Assembly (NCBI RefSeq): GCF_014529535.1 | Contig: NW_023503409.1 | Location: 2,604,390-2,668,389 of the forward strand | Source: Bradysia coprophila | Lineage: Eukaryota; Arthropoda; Insecta; Diptera; Sciaridae | Direction of reading: 5' to 3' | DNA length: 64,000 bases | Shown here: piece after piece, positions 36,089 to 49,400 of the stretch | How the letters are laid out: each line of letters begins with the position of its first letter | How positions within the stretch are numbered: the stretch's first letter is position 1 | Program-made: the position numbers and the translations under genes | The notes under the pieces: model-generated | Databases searched by the model: none | What the model saw: the letters and a program-made list of their open reading frames with translations, nothing else | Told to the model about the DNA's origin: nothing

Positions 36089-37612
36089 TTAATCGCTGCT
36101 ACAGAAAAATGTTGGACAATTGGCATCAATAAAACGTTGGAAACGATCCACAATGACACTCAACTTGCACACACCAGTTTGTTGATCACATCCTGGAACA
36201 AGTATTGGTCTTTCGTTCAGTAGGAAAATCAGGTCGTGGTCATCATCGTCACAGCTGTAAAATCATCAATAGTCAATTTATTGTCAAACATTTTATGAAA
36301 TTCAATCTCACTCGAAACGAACGACCGCCAAGTTTGAGCTGAACGACGCAATCAAACTGGTCAACCAGTTCCTGCCCGATTGTTGAGCAAAATTGTGTTG
36401 ATGAATTGGCCAAACGTCTCTAAACGATCCTAATGCGACCAGCATTGATTGAACTTCATCCGTATAAGTCATGAAAATTCGAGCCAAAGTATCAGCATCA
36501 TTTTCAGATTGCATATGACGCAACAGGTCCTGCAATACGCCACAGTTCATATTTTCTAGTAAGCGCTGGTTTCGAACGCCATAACCACTTGAGTAAAAGA
36601 AACCTAAATCCTCGAAGTATTCCAACAGAAGATGATGGTTCACAGAAAATGGAGCGCACCAGGCCGAACTACCCCCAGTTTCTGAATTAGATGTTTCGAA
36701 TGTTACTCCTACTGTGAATCTGCACCAATTCCACATAGTGAACACTTGATTGAAATTCAATTGATTTGAGGCATGGAAACCTAATTTGGCATTCACTTGC
36801 TGTATCATTTCTTGTATCTCAGGCCCATCTCTAAAGGCAACTCGTTGACGATCCCAATCTGCCGTTTCCTCACTGTAAGCTGGACAAAAGTCGAATGGTC
36901 TCAATAGCCAATCAACTTCAGGTACAGGTTCGTAGATAACATTTGCGGCTCCAGCTTCCCCAAACAGACCAGTAGCAAAGGCACGAATCGATTCGTTCGT
37001 CCGTGGACTGCCTGTGTGACGGAAATGAAAACGAGCTGGTGTGTAGGTCTCGCTTAAAATATCTGGAAAGACCTCTTGAAAACGACGGGAAATATTCTGC
37101 AGTGCAAAACGGCCTGAGTCTGTAACCAAGCCTCCATTTTCTACTCGGAAAGTGTCTCCGAAATCTGATTCGATTGTAAAATCACGAATATTTTCATAAT
37201 CTTCTCTGCAAAGAGTTGTTCTTCCCGCCTCATAGTTACTGACGATGTCGTCTTGAATCGACGATTCCACGAAGTTTATCATTGTCTGGATTGTTGCCGC
37301 AACAGGTAAACGAGATCCGTACCGACCCAAATACCAAAATCTCGATGGACTGCAGGCTAAAATAAGATACAAATTCATTAAAGAACTTCATTTCATTGCT
37401 CGTTGAGAACTTGTTTTACTTGACATGTACGGATTGACGGTAGTAAAGTTGAATCGACGAATAGCTTCATAACTTGTGATGACCGAACCCATATTTGTCA
37501 TTGAACGAATGGGATCTGTTGCATAGCAGAAAAACGGATTGTGCATCGAAGCACTAGAATCCACCGAAATGGCTAGCAATGCTAAAATTCCCAACACCAG
37601 AACGAACTTCAT
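36089..37612 (-). CDS. MINPP-type histidine phosphatase homologue, probably catalytically dead
   Basis: Three exons in phase, 37612-37420, 37356-36312 and 36254-36089, give 467 aa, the usual length for insect multiple inositol polyphosphate phosphatases (secreted or ER-lumen enzymes that dephosphorylate inositol hexakisphosphate). The ATG at 37612 starts a clear signal peptide (MKFVLVLGILALLAI). Family marks are FFCYATDP, TSYEAIRR, CSPSRFWYLGR, LRPFDFCPAY, SAWCAPFS, the late LNERPILVPGCD block and C-terminal cysteines. The N-terminal phosphate-binding motif is RYGSRLP instead of RHG.R.P: the nucleophilic His is Tyr77 (codon TAC, 37319-37321). The distal HAE motif aligns without gaps to YTD, so the proton-donor region also starts with Tyr (residue 362, 36464-36466). 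The frame and splice sites are intact, which argues for a maintained pseudoenzyme rather than a decaying gene. Confidence 0.9.
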
Positions 37613-37647
37613 CGTATTGTTTTTTGTCACCGAAATTCCAACAGAAA

Positions 37648-37683
37648 ACTGACCTACTTCTAACGAAAACGAGTTGTTTTATA
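37648..37683 (-). promoter_or_regulatory. Core promoter of the MINPP-like gene: TATA box and initiator
   Basis: On the minus strand TATAAAA lies at 37683-37677. TCAGTT, the insect initiator consensus, lies at 37652-37647. The spacing puts the TATA box about 33 bases upstream of the initiator A at 37650, leaving a 38-base 5' UTR before the ATG. No downstream promoter element is evident. This supports the gene being transcribed. Confidence 0.6.
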
Positions 37684-37689
37684 CGCGAA

Positions 37690-40059
37690 AGATTCCGTGC
37701 ACCTAGTAGAGTATCTACGCTAAATTAAAAATAAATTTTTATTGCCTCGGTTGTAAGTTATGCCGGCAGATTATATAATTTACTAATCATCACCATAGTC
37801 AATATGTCATTGTCAGTAGGGATTAGGCGTACTACTACTAAAAATTTGGTTAGGCTCATAAATTGCACCTAAATGATTAGATAATTGCTGTACTGAAGAT
37901 ATAGTTAGTGCAACGACGAGGGAGAAACCCACTGATGTCTGAGAACTACACTCAGAAAAAAGTATGGAAAGTTGTTCATCTGTTATCGATAGTGACGCCA
38001 ACATGAAGCGATGCGAACTGGCTCTTGAGGTGTTTTATAAAAAATTGTACGTTAAAACCAAGGCCAGGCACAGTTTCAGAGTCTGTTGTCGCAAGAATTT
38101 CTAACGATGGAAGTAGCAGATTCTAAGATAATAATATTGGTGATGTACTTACCTAGACCTCACTTAGAATGATAACATCATCTCTGTAAAATAGCATTAG
38201 TTCAGCAATAATTAACGAATCATTTTAATCTCCGCACGTACAGTACATGTATACCTAATGTGTACGCGGTGTGTTGTTCCTCAGTTACAGTACAAATATT
38301 CAAATTCCCTCTGTGGAAATAACGGTATTGGTTTGCTTTGTTATATCCTTTCGAATAAAAATATCACATTTTCTGGAGGTTACCGAAACATCAAATTGCC
38401 ACTTTAACGCTGGTAGCTTTTGAAATCTTTTCCAACTGACAAAACATCTAAGATCATCGTTTATGTAAAACGGTATACTATTATTATACACTTCCAGTCG
38501 GAAAAGAAATCCCGTAATTATCTTGAAAATGCAAAACATCCCAAATTGTATATAGCGGATAGGTTTTATGTCTACGTGGTTTAACAACGGAAATGGGAAG
38601 CATCGTTTTAATAAAGCTTAAGTATTCATCACAGAATACACAATATTATATACTGACAGGATATGCCTTTGAAAGAGATTCGAAACTGTAATAACGCAAC
38701 GAAAACAATGCTTTTAGTATTCGTTCGTAAGTAGAATCATTCAGAGACAATTGGAAAAGTTTTTGAATTGAAATGCTTACACCAAAGGGTTTATGGAGCA
38801 AATAGAAAGCATAAATAAATTATGAAGAAAATTATTTGTGGAAATTTTAGTATAACATATGATTATGCATTGAGCTGACATTTTGTAATGTGTTCTGTTC
38901 ATTTATAAGTGTAGAAGTCGAAGGTATTGAATAAGATTGTTGTTGGGGTGAGGAAGATATTATTTCTATGTACATCAGGAACGACCTATTGTTGTTAACG
39001 TAGCCCTGATGAATTTGAATTTCTCATTTTCTAAATATAAGAAATTCATTAAATAAAATGTAAAATATCTTCTCTTCCTCTGCAAACAACAATTCATTCA
39101 TTCTAGTTTCCTTCATCTTTGTGTACCAGTTATTTTGTCGAAAATAAACACCAATGTAATAAAGCCATGTTAAAGCATCTAATAAATTGAAAGAATGTAT
39201 GAAGGAAGAAAAAAAAACATGAAAAAGAAGTGAAGGTTTATTAGACAGATATTTTGGGTTTCAACGGAAAATTGGTATAAATAAAAACGAAGGAAAAAGA
39301 ACGGAAAAAGAAAACTTTCGAGATGGAATGTTTGTTTCATATTGTGTGTATACGTACAAAAAGAAGCAAGATTTTCGTTGGAATCGCGCCAGAACGTCTA
39401 TTATCAACAAAGACTGGTTCTTCTGTTCAGTCATTGATATCGTGTTGTTATGGAATTTCGGATTTATGGGGCGTTTTTTTTACTTTTTTTTATTGTAAAC
39501 GGATATACGAAATTCAATTTTTGTAATGTGCTGTTCTTCCCTTATTTTATCCACTCCGTTGCTGTTCTATTCATGAAAAATATAATTTAAAAAAAATTAC
39601 TTTAAAGCTACTTTCTATATTGAATTTGAATGACCTTTTTTATTCCATTACTCAGTGGAGGCTACATATAGGCATTCTGTCAGCGATTATCCCTAACACA
39701 TCTACCGAAATCATCTTAAAATAATCCAATTGTCTATGCTAACAATAAGGACTCGAATACTATTATACGCGTACCACTAGGTATCACAGTAAAGTTGTAA
39801 GTTGTAAATTACCGAAGGAAAATTTCGGATCGCCATCCACCACCCAACCTGTTAAAACGTGATACGAAGAAGTAGTAAAACATTGAAAACGTATTGTATA
39901 GAATTAATGAACATTCCACAACAATGGAATGGGATAAATCGCTCATTTAGGACTAAAGAATTTCCTTTAACCAGAACGTGCTCCAAATACGTGAAATTAG
40001 AAAATAAATAAAAAAAAAATTCAAATCATTTGCATAATAAAAATATTGATTTCCATTGC
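37690..40059. other. Intergenic region upstream of the MINPP-like gene
   Basis: No gene is supported. The minus-strand open frames near 37813-38004 and 38300-38587 lack family motifs or splice partners. Confidence 0.4.
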
Positions 40060-40067
40060 ATGACCAG

Positions 40068-41056
40068 TAGGGGGGTCCAGAATCGTATGGGAAAATAAAA
40101 GTTTCGAGAAAGTTGGCGGACCCCGGGGGAAACGAACCTATATGACCCACTGATAAAAAATATATATGGGGCCGATGCGATCCGAGTTGGTTTATGGGTC
40201 GCGCAATGACGAAATATGTGAAAAACCACGAAAATGAGGATTAATGAAAAATTGAACGTAACTAACAGATGCTGAGGTCACTTCTTAAGGTGAGTTGGAT
40301 TATTTCACTTCAGAATAATCCAAAGAGACCGATTTAATGATTTGTAAGTGCATTCGCAGCTCCCAAGTCAGTCATAGATTCGTAATCTGTTCACTCAGTC
40401 TTTGGGTTCTTCCAAAACATTTATGGGATGTGCATCGGATATATTCATGTCTAACGAGAGCTTATGGCATAAGCTTTCATTGCAAACAGAAATTTTTTCG
40501 AAAACAATTTTTTGAAGATATATAGAAATCGATTTTGGTGCAAAAATGTCAGGGTCGTGAACTCAGGCAATTTTCAAATGACTGTTACGTCAAGACACCA
40601 ACTTGAAACTTATTGTGTGTGGGCTCGTTAGAAAGCCACTGTCATTACCTTTACAACGACACCTAACACTTAATTTAAATAGTGACCTCGCCTGACTTTG
40701 TATTACTTGGAAATTATATGTCGATTTTTGTCTATATCGATATTGTTAGGTGTGCCCAGACGATATAAAAATTCCAAAAAGTGGGACCAACGCATTTTTG
40801 TTGCTTTTGTATCTAATCTAAGTTGTCTGGACCAAAAAAGTTTGATATTGTCGTTAAAAAAAATTTCTCATACAAAGTAATGGAAAAAATGTATGGAAAA
40901 TTTCAGTGTTTTTTCACACATTTCGTCCTTGAGCGACCCATAAACCAACTCGGATCGCATCGGCCCCATATACAATTTTTATCAGGAGGCCATAAAGGTT
41001 TATTTTCCCAGGGGTCCGCCAACTTCCTCGACACTTTTATTTTTTGGACCCCCCTA
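40068..41056. mobile_element. 989-bp non-autonomous hAT-like transposon
   Basis: The ends begin TAGGGGGGTCCAGAA (left) and TAGGGGGGTCCAAAA (right, reverse complement) and are flanked by a perfect 8-bp duplication ATGACCAG at 40060-40067 and 41057-41064. The arms stay related for about 180 bp: cggatcgcatcggccccata, gggtcgc and aacgaaatgtg-type blocks mirror each other. 8-bp duplications and TA(G)GGG ends fit the hAT superfamily. The interior (about 40260-40880) has no transposase frame. Confidence 0.75.
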
Positions 41057-41064
41057 ATGACCAG

Positions 41065-43295
41065 ACCATAAATATTTGTAGATTTCGCATTCCCCATGTA
41101 CGGACATCAATGTTACACATATTTTGAATGATGACACACGCTGTATACCCTTCAAATACATAGAGCTATGGCTCTCGCTAACATTTGAAGCGTTATTTGA
41201 TGCACGTTGTTTATCACACCTACATTTTAGATACAGACATTGCGAATGAATTTTAATTAAATATTCTGTTTTGCACTGTTTACCCAATTAAAAGAAGAGG
41301 AATCGTGTGAAATTAAAGTGTAAATATACAAATTTGTTGGCTGTCTCTTCGGAGTGCATGGTGTTATTTGTAAAACAATTACTATCACTCGTAATGTGAT
41401 ATGGCAGTGGAATTATTTTGTAGTCCGGTAAATTTTTCGATATCCACTTCAAAAATCATGGAATGCCAGTCATACGACATCTAGAATGAAAGTCACAGGC
41501 TCTGGCTTTGGTTGCTTCACATGTAACAAGTAAGTTAGGACTATCGATTTTGTATCGAACCACTGAAAATACTTTCATTCAAAGAACCTGCACACACTAA
41601 CACCAAACACTCACACAACCTCGATTTATTCCAGTGAAGTACAAGATTTGATGATAACATTGCATAATACTTCAGGTTGTGTTTGTACGTTTAGCTGTGA
41701 GAAATATATTTCGAAACTTTGGTAGGAGATGGGGCTACTCTAAACGCACCGTGCATTCCCAAAATTATCGGGAAAATACGTGATAATGGCTTGATACAAT
41801 AACATATAAACAGTCTGGCAATGTGGTGTTTCTTACCAACTTATTCTATTAGATGAAGTAGTAAACTTTGTAATTGACTCCTTTTCTATTACATTAGCGC
41901 TAAGACTCGGTAGTAAATGTCGTCCCGTCCCGACTATATTACAATTTTAATTTAATTTTCTATTGTAATTACCTTTACGTTGCGTTGTTTTGTTGTAAAA
42001 TTTGGATAGCTATGGAAACCTTTTCTGTTATTTTCTGTGCATCAACGACAAATTGAAATCAACAGAATAAAAATGAACAAAAAAAAACAATTTAATTATT
42101 CCGCCAACAATGGAACCAAAGACATTCTTTAGCGTATATTCATTCATTAAAGTACTTAAGGAACGAGGAAAAAACAACACTGGCATTTTGTTTTATTTAA
42201 ATAGTAAAACAAAAGTCGTTGAATTCCATAAAAGGATAAATTTTGCTCTGTGGCTGACTGCAGACGATAGCACTTTTTGTTTGTTTTTTTTTTTTGGAAT
42301 ATTTTATTCATAATTTGCATACGACCGTTTTCAGTTCTTTACGGCGGAACGATGATTCAGTAATTTATGTTTACCTCACAGTATGTCGCACTCGCAACTC
42401 GCATCCACTAATACGTTTTCACATTAAAAAAAAATGCAAGAACACTCCGCGGTGTTTGGGAATCAAAAGTTAGTCGATTAAGCGAAATATGCCAAAAAGC
42501 TCGATATTACATTCCATTCAGAATATATGAATAAATTGGACTGTCGACTATATTTCGATGATGTGAAACATCCAGATGAAGTGTTGTTTTCGTGCGATTG
42601 ATATACAGGATTTGAACTTGACAAATTATCGCCCAAATTATCGTAGTGTGACAATGTTTATGACTTGGGGTATGGATGCGAAAGATTATAATCGAGAAAT
42701 AAAAGCGAAATGTGAAAGAAGAGGGATATAAAATGGCGCACACAAATCTCATTTCTGTGACCGCATTTTGTTGAATCAGAATTCGACCTATTCGAATAAA
42801 CGATGGAGAGTGTACAAATAAGAAGCATCCAACCGTTACACTGGTAATGGGAAACGTATTCGCTTTCCTTATCAAACCACACATTTTTGTGAACTATTTT
42901 TCGGTGAGTATTATTCACAAGAAAAGTGCATATCAGGAATGGGGGGGGGGAAATCATAACTTTTTCGTTTTATTCTCATTTTCAACTTCTACTTATAAAG
43001 TTTCAATGAGTCAGAAAGTGGCTGGCTAAAATATTTTTCATCTTAAAACTTTTTCTAAAAAATTTACGTTCCTTCTCTATTCATTTTGAATGTTCAACCA
43101 AAATGAAATTTTTACCTGAAATCGATTCAACTCAAAAGTTTCATGAAATGAAAATGTAAAAAAAAATCGTTGAAAGTACTTTATGGTCGACTCGAGCAAA
43201 TATTAAAAGGCACGTACGTTTCGCTGTTCCGGAAAACTTCATACTGTCAAAAGCCTTTCTTAATTAGAACGCAATTTACAAAACGGACAGAAAAA
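41065..43295. other. Intergenic region between the hAT-like element and the dynein 3' end
   Basis: No supported gene. A run of ten G occurs at about 42942-42951. Open frames at 42507-42957 overlap each other in two frames and lack recognisable features. Confidence 0.4.
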
Positions 43296-43301
43296 TTTAT
43301 T
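43296..43301 (-). terminator. AATAAA overlapping the dynein stop codon
   Basis: The reverse-strand stop context AAATAAATT contains AATAAA. It may be the cleavage signal if the 3' UTR is very short. A later signal is possible. Confidence 0.35.
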
Positions 43302-46300
43302 TGATGTCACAAAGTAAAGCAACACCCCGTTGAATCCACAACGTTGACGGTTTATCTGACTTCAACCGTAACGAGGTTATAAAATTTAAGTTTGTTCGTT
43401 TCACTATTTTGTACACTGGACACTCGTACATTGTCGGTGCTAATGGTACCGTTGCGTTTACAGCGAATATGTTTATTACCGGCATCATTTTGTATAAGAC
43501 TTTATTTACAGCCTCTGCTAGAACACCCTTTTTCAGGTCCCAGCTGCCGCCGTCCAAATAAAGTCCGTGCACGTAAACTCCAGTCTGCGGAGGAAAGAAT
43601 TTTTAATTTAAAGGAATTGTTTCGTGCATCGCTTCATATACCTTCGGTGGTATTTTGCATTCATTCTCGAACATTTTGGTGACCTCATTCTGGAGTGTCA
43701 CTTCGTCCAGAGCCCAATCTGCATTCGCTCTAGTTGTTTCTTGTCTCACAGCTGTTAAAAATCCCTGAGGATTGAAGAAACCGGACATGCAAAAAGATTT
43801 CGGTCGAGCCTACGATGGAATGTTTAACCGAAATTAATGATTCAATCAATTGCGTTGCATTACTTTGAAAAGCCACAGAGAAAATTGCTTATTTCGGTCA
43901 ATCAATTCAGTAAACCAGAATCCAAGTGTGGAAGATTCCCAGCTTTTTCGCACCCATGAGCGTGGAACTTTGGCGTCGAAAATGCTGTCGAATGCATTTT
44001 GTAATTCTTCGTTCATTATAATTGTTCCTTCGATTGCGAGTAACAATTCGGAGAGTGTGGTTCGCGTAAACTTCAAAACCTTTTGTTTGTGAAAGAAAAG
44101 AAAATTTCAGGAAATTTAAGAACCGGAAATATTTGGGCGACATACCACTCGCATCCGATCCAGTTCTTGTCTTAGGAAAATGACCATTGGATTGAACGGG
44201 CCCATTTCTCGTAATCTTTCTCTCATTTCGAATGGATCGTAAGTGGGTGGAAGTTTTTCCAACATATCTTTGGCTATCCTAGCCACCAGACTCTCCCGGC
44301 TCTCTCCAACACTTCCCGACGAATCTTTTGGTTCGATCGACAAAATTGTATCCAAAACGATATTTGTTGTGCTCGTTTGGTAAGCAATGTCACCATTTGG
44401 ATGCAGGCCATACACTTGCGGTTCGTCTATCGTTTCCATTTCGGAAAATGCTTGCAAATATTCTTCCTGCAGTTTAAAACTGTGGATTTTATATTTCGGT
44501 ACATCCGCACAGAATTGAAAGTCGTCCGTGAACAATTTACTGCTGAACCAAACTTTTGCGAAAGTGTTCAGCAAACGTTTATCATAGTCATCGGTCACTC
44601 TGCCCCCATATTGAATTTCGCCAAGCATATAGCGAATCGTGTTCCAACAAATTTCTCTTTTCGGATAAATTTCATCTAAATGGTTTTGCATAAACATACA
44701 ACTGGCTGCAAATGCAGAATGTACAATGTGTTATGCTAATGACGTGTTCAGAGACAGAATTTGCATAATAATGTTATACCTAGCCAGTCAGACGAATTGA
44801 ATTCATACGGTATGTTCCAGCCAAGTGGTCCAAATTTTCGTCGTTCCTGCACCACTGTGTGCATAAACGAAACGGCATATACCAATGGCAAATAATACGG
44901 TGAATCGCTGTAGTCCAAAAAATCTTGCGACATACTGCCATACGTTCGTTCCAGACCGGCACGAACACCGGACGGTGGATCGTTGGTAAATTTAATTGAT
45001 TGTTGCAGCAATGTGATTGGGAAATTCGGATGAACTTCCGTTGTAATCCATAAACGAAATTTGTCATGAATCTGCATTTGATCGTCTGTTTCGAGATTTT
45101 TCAATTGAACGACCAATTCGTTCATGTAATCTAATCCAAGGTGGCAATTTTGCAACAATGTCCAGCCGCCGCTTTGTAAGCAAGTACTGAGCAATGCACG
45201 AGCATGAACCTCTTGACCCTGACCCATCGAAATTGCTTTAACCGTAGTGTCATATCTCTTGGCCATGCTTTGGATGCTCAGTGTGGGATCGGAGCCCATA
45301 GACAAGAAGCAAATCAACGGTGTCAATGGTCTACTCTCTTGCACCATTGAATTATAATTGAGTAGTAGAGGTTCGATAAACCGGTCTCCTAACGACCAGG
45401 CAATGTATTTACGACTTTGTGAATAAGTTCGATCCGGACACCAGGCTCGTATCAGCAACAGTTTACGGAATACGTCGAGCTTTTGATATTCATCCGGAAT
45501 GGTAGCATTTTCGGGTTGGGCTTTCTGAAACCAGCGCTTCCATTGATTTTCATTTTCACCGATTCGTTTTAGTATGTTTACGAATGGGCGCAAGACCGTC
45601 AATTGAACCAAATTCAACCTGGCAACAAAAGTGAGAAGTAAATCAATTTTCGATTCTTTGTATCAATTCGCTGCGGTTAGTTTGCTCTCAGTCTGCATCA
45701 GTCTTACTTACCATGTCATGTCAGTTATCCACGCAAACGGCTTCTTCGGGCAATCTTTCAGATTCAAAGCAGCACCGCCCTTCATAAACGTTTGAAATTC
45801 TTCATAGGACACATCCCCTTTCTGCATATCAATTTTGAGCGCCAACAAAAGTGAAAATAAAAATTTGTGATTTTCGAACAGTCCACGGGATTTGTATGAA
45901 AATATCTCGAAAGTCAAATACTCGATGATGTTGGCTATGCGAATTTTGTTGTTGTGCGATTTCTTTGACTGACTCAACGAAACATCGAATCGCTCCAAAA
46001 ACTGATTCAATGATGTCTGATACATACTGTTCACCTCGGCCATCGCACACACCAAGAAGTAAAGCACACTGCCTCTGGTCGCTACCACACGAAAATCTTC
46101 TCGCGCTGCATTTATCTCGATTTCTGTATTTCTGGCCGTGATCATTTTTTCCTTCATATCGTTGGCTGTTGCTTTGCTAGCATTTAGTGTATTTATGAAT
46201 GGTATGTCATCCAATAAATTTCCCGTTGACATGGACAACTGTTTGAGGAGATTTTCTTCGAGTTGCTGAATTTTACGTCGATTCGTAGACATTGTGATGA

Positions 46301-46436
46301 TAATGTTAGTTCGCTCTTCTTCTAGTTCCCGTTTGTCATGCATAATCGCACGTCCAAGTAGCTGATCTTCGAGACCTTGCATTGTTACGGCAAAATCAAT
46401 GAGAGATGTTCGAGCGCATATTTCTGGGGAGTAAAT
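43297..46436 (-). CDS. Dynein heavy chain exons 34-39: AAA5/6 and C-terminal domain
   Basis: Exons: 46436-45712, 45618-44780, 44705-44146, 44079-43864, 43809-43642 and 43584-43297. Conserved runs are [22 protein letters not shown], the [10 protein letters not shown] and [15 protein letters not shown] strands of AAA6, [49 protein letters not shown] and [14 protein letters not shown]. The last residues [10 protein letters not shown] are typical of DNAH5/8-type chains. Stop TAA at 43299-43297. Confidence 0.93.
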
Positions 46437-49400
46437 CTGGAAGTACAAAAAGAAAAGTTATTAGGTCATGGGTTGCTGGTAAAAATAAGTGTCAACAAAC
46501 CGGATTGGCTAGCTTCGTTGTGATGTACAATCGAAAATCTGAATTATATTCGATTTCCTTGTCGCTGAGTTTCACTTTTAAGGTCTTCCCCAGTCTGATG
46601 AAATTTTTCTCCAAAATATTGTCCAGACACGTATCCAATTCTTCTCCAACATCTTCAATCAGAAGCGGCTTTCCGAGACTGATACAATCTTCGACGTGAT
46701 TGCGGAAGAATCGATCACCCAACGTTGTTATTATTAAACCGGCTTCCCTCTCCATGTTTGCGATCCATACCTTTCCTTGACATTGCGGGTCAATGATAAG
46801 CGGATAACGTGATGCCTTTGCCACAATTACGCCATTTTGGATGGACAGTTCATCTTTGGGCAAACCTTGAACATTCCATTCACCAACCGTTGCCATATCG
46901 CATAGATTTTCGACGACGTTGATTTTTGATGACATTGGAATGCGTTTTCCGTACATGTAGTCTCTCCAGGTCTCTAGTAAACGCTTGCGATAATCCTGAT
47001 TGAATGGTCCGATGTACGACAGAAATGCCGTCAAATAGAGGACATCACCAACGAGACAATCGACCGTTATTTTGAATTGTGCTATCTGTTCAATCCACCG
47101 AGTCTTTTCGCTTGAGAGTCCATCGATCAGTGCAGTTGCTGAATTCATCTTGTCTTGACATTTTTTGGCAACAGCAAAAACTGCGTCTTTCTTGTCATTC
47201 TCAACTTTCATCACTTTCATTGCTTCAGCTAACACTTTTTCCTTATCGGCGAGCAACTCTTCAGCTTTATGCAAGTCGTCCTCAGCTACTTTAAGCTTGT
47301 GCTGCTGAATAGCCATCTTATATTTAACCGGAATGACGTCCTTGTTAACGGCGAAATATTTTGTCATTGCGATGGTCCATTTCAAGAGGCCAGCCACGTT
47401 TCCACAAGCAGCTTCAGCCGCTTCGAATGTGTAGAGTTTATTGTTGAAATAAGGCACGAGTAAATCTACCATTTCGTCGGTCATCTGGTCGGTGGGATAC
47501 TTGACAATATGATTGAGAAAACCGGTATCCGACATCGTTTTCATTGAGTCGGACCAAGACGGAATCAGGAACTTTGTGGCTGGGTCAGGCTTCACTTGAC
47601 CAATAGGATCACCGAACAGGATGAGAACTGCATCCATGATCAATGTGATGAGGTATGGTGGTTTTCCCAGTCTTCTCACAGTTGCAATGTCAGTCGATGT
47701 AATGGTCTACATAGAAGCAAATACGTGAAGACATGTTAGGACATCGAATACGAAAATTTCTTTGCTTACATTTAAAGCAGCTTGTGCCTCGTCTAAAGCT
47801 GGTTTAGCTTTAGCCAACTTCTTCTCGACCACAGCTGTATCCTGAGTGATTTGCTTTACAATCGCTTGCGCTCCATTTTTAACTTTAGCCACTTCGGTTT
47901 TAACCACTTCCGCATCGTCTGCAACAACTTTCACATCTGCATAGACTAACATCGCTTGTTCACTAGCCACAATCATTTTCTTATTTTGTTCGATCAACTC
48001 GACTTTTAGTACTTTCACAGCTTCGCCGCCCTCTTCCAATTTAATCAAACCACTTTCCATCCGCTTCGACAGCATTTGAATGTTTTCGTATTTTTCTACG
48101 TACATTTCCTTATAACTATCAAGATGTGTGAGCAATGTCTTCGGTGTAACAAATATTTGCCGACGAAATCTTCGATAATATTCTTCACATGTTTCCGACA
48201 CATTCTGATGGATAAAACTCATGGCTTTTATCACTTCGTCTCTAGCCTGATCTGTACATTCCATAGGGTAATCATGGAGATAATGATAGGAAACAGCAAT
48301 GCGAGCGTCTTCTGGCCAAGGTTGAAACCAATCGATTGTGCAACCGGATATCAATCCTGGAAATTTCAATGCTCGAGTCCGAAATTTTTGGCCAATCGGT
48401 GAGAAACAGAGAACCACATGCAAATTGGAACGACAACGTTGAATAAAGAAGTCATAGAGGGCATCTCGAGTTCGATTAACTTTCGGATCTTGTTTGCGGA
48501 GAACTGGGTCTAGGTCGTTTATGATTTCGTCTGTGGAAATTTACGAATTTAGATAAGACTCAGTAGAATAAACTCATCGAAGTGTATACGAACCGGTCTC
48601 TTCCTTCGTAAATAAGTTTGGAAGTTCTCCTGAGCTTAACACATTGTTGATGAATTCGAGGAAGGCATCGTCTTTGATGTCATTATCAGTGAAAATGAAT
48701 GAAATTCCCTAAAAATTGAATGTTGTCTAAGTAACCGATAATTATAAGCAACTGCCCTACCTTTCCTTCCACACCAGCGGTTCGATACAGATATTTCAAA
48801 TCATCGGCGAAATTGTTAACATTGTAGGAACGTGTCAAGGTGATTTGATGAAACTTGTACCCAGCTATGAAAGAAGCGAGTCTGGTTAAACTTTGTTTCC
48901 CTGACCCGCCAACGCCCACCAACAGTGCGTTTCCACGAGGCGTACGAATTATTCTTGAAATGATGATCAAATGAACGAGACAATCGTGGAAAAACACCAA
49001 GTCCAACTGTAGTCCACGGTTCATCTCGTTGAAATTTTTCATCAATGACACAACTTTTTCTTGAACAAAATCAACTGATGGTATCTCTTCATAGATTTTG
49101 GGCGTTTCTAATGCATCGTCCCCTTCGCCACCAGTCATTTCCGGAATATCTCTGAGGAAATCAACAAAATACGTTTCCACATCATCGTACTGTTCGACAT
49201 GTGATTCGAGGTGTTCCTGAATCAATTCGACCATCATCGTGTCAAACCATTTCTTTTCGTTGGAACTGACAAATCGATCAGCAATCGTTCGCAAACATTC
49301 ATGACGCCACAATTTCAGCATCATCTCGACCGTTTCGCACTCTTGTTGTCGAATTTTCAAAATACCTTCCCAAATGCGGGATAGATCACGTAAATTGAAA

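Noticed and set aside
37613..37630. Earlier GTG start for the MINPP-like protein
   Set aside because: A non-ATG start is unnecessary. The ATG at 37612 directly begins a good signal peptide and lies 38 bases from the predicted transcription start.
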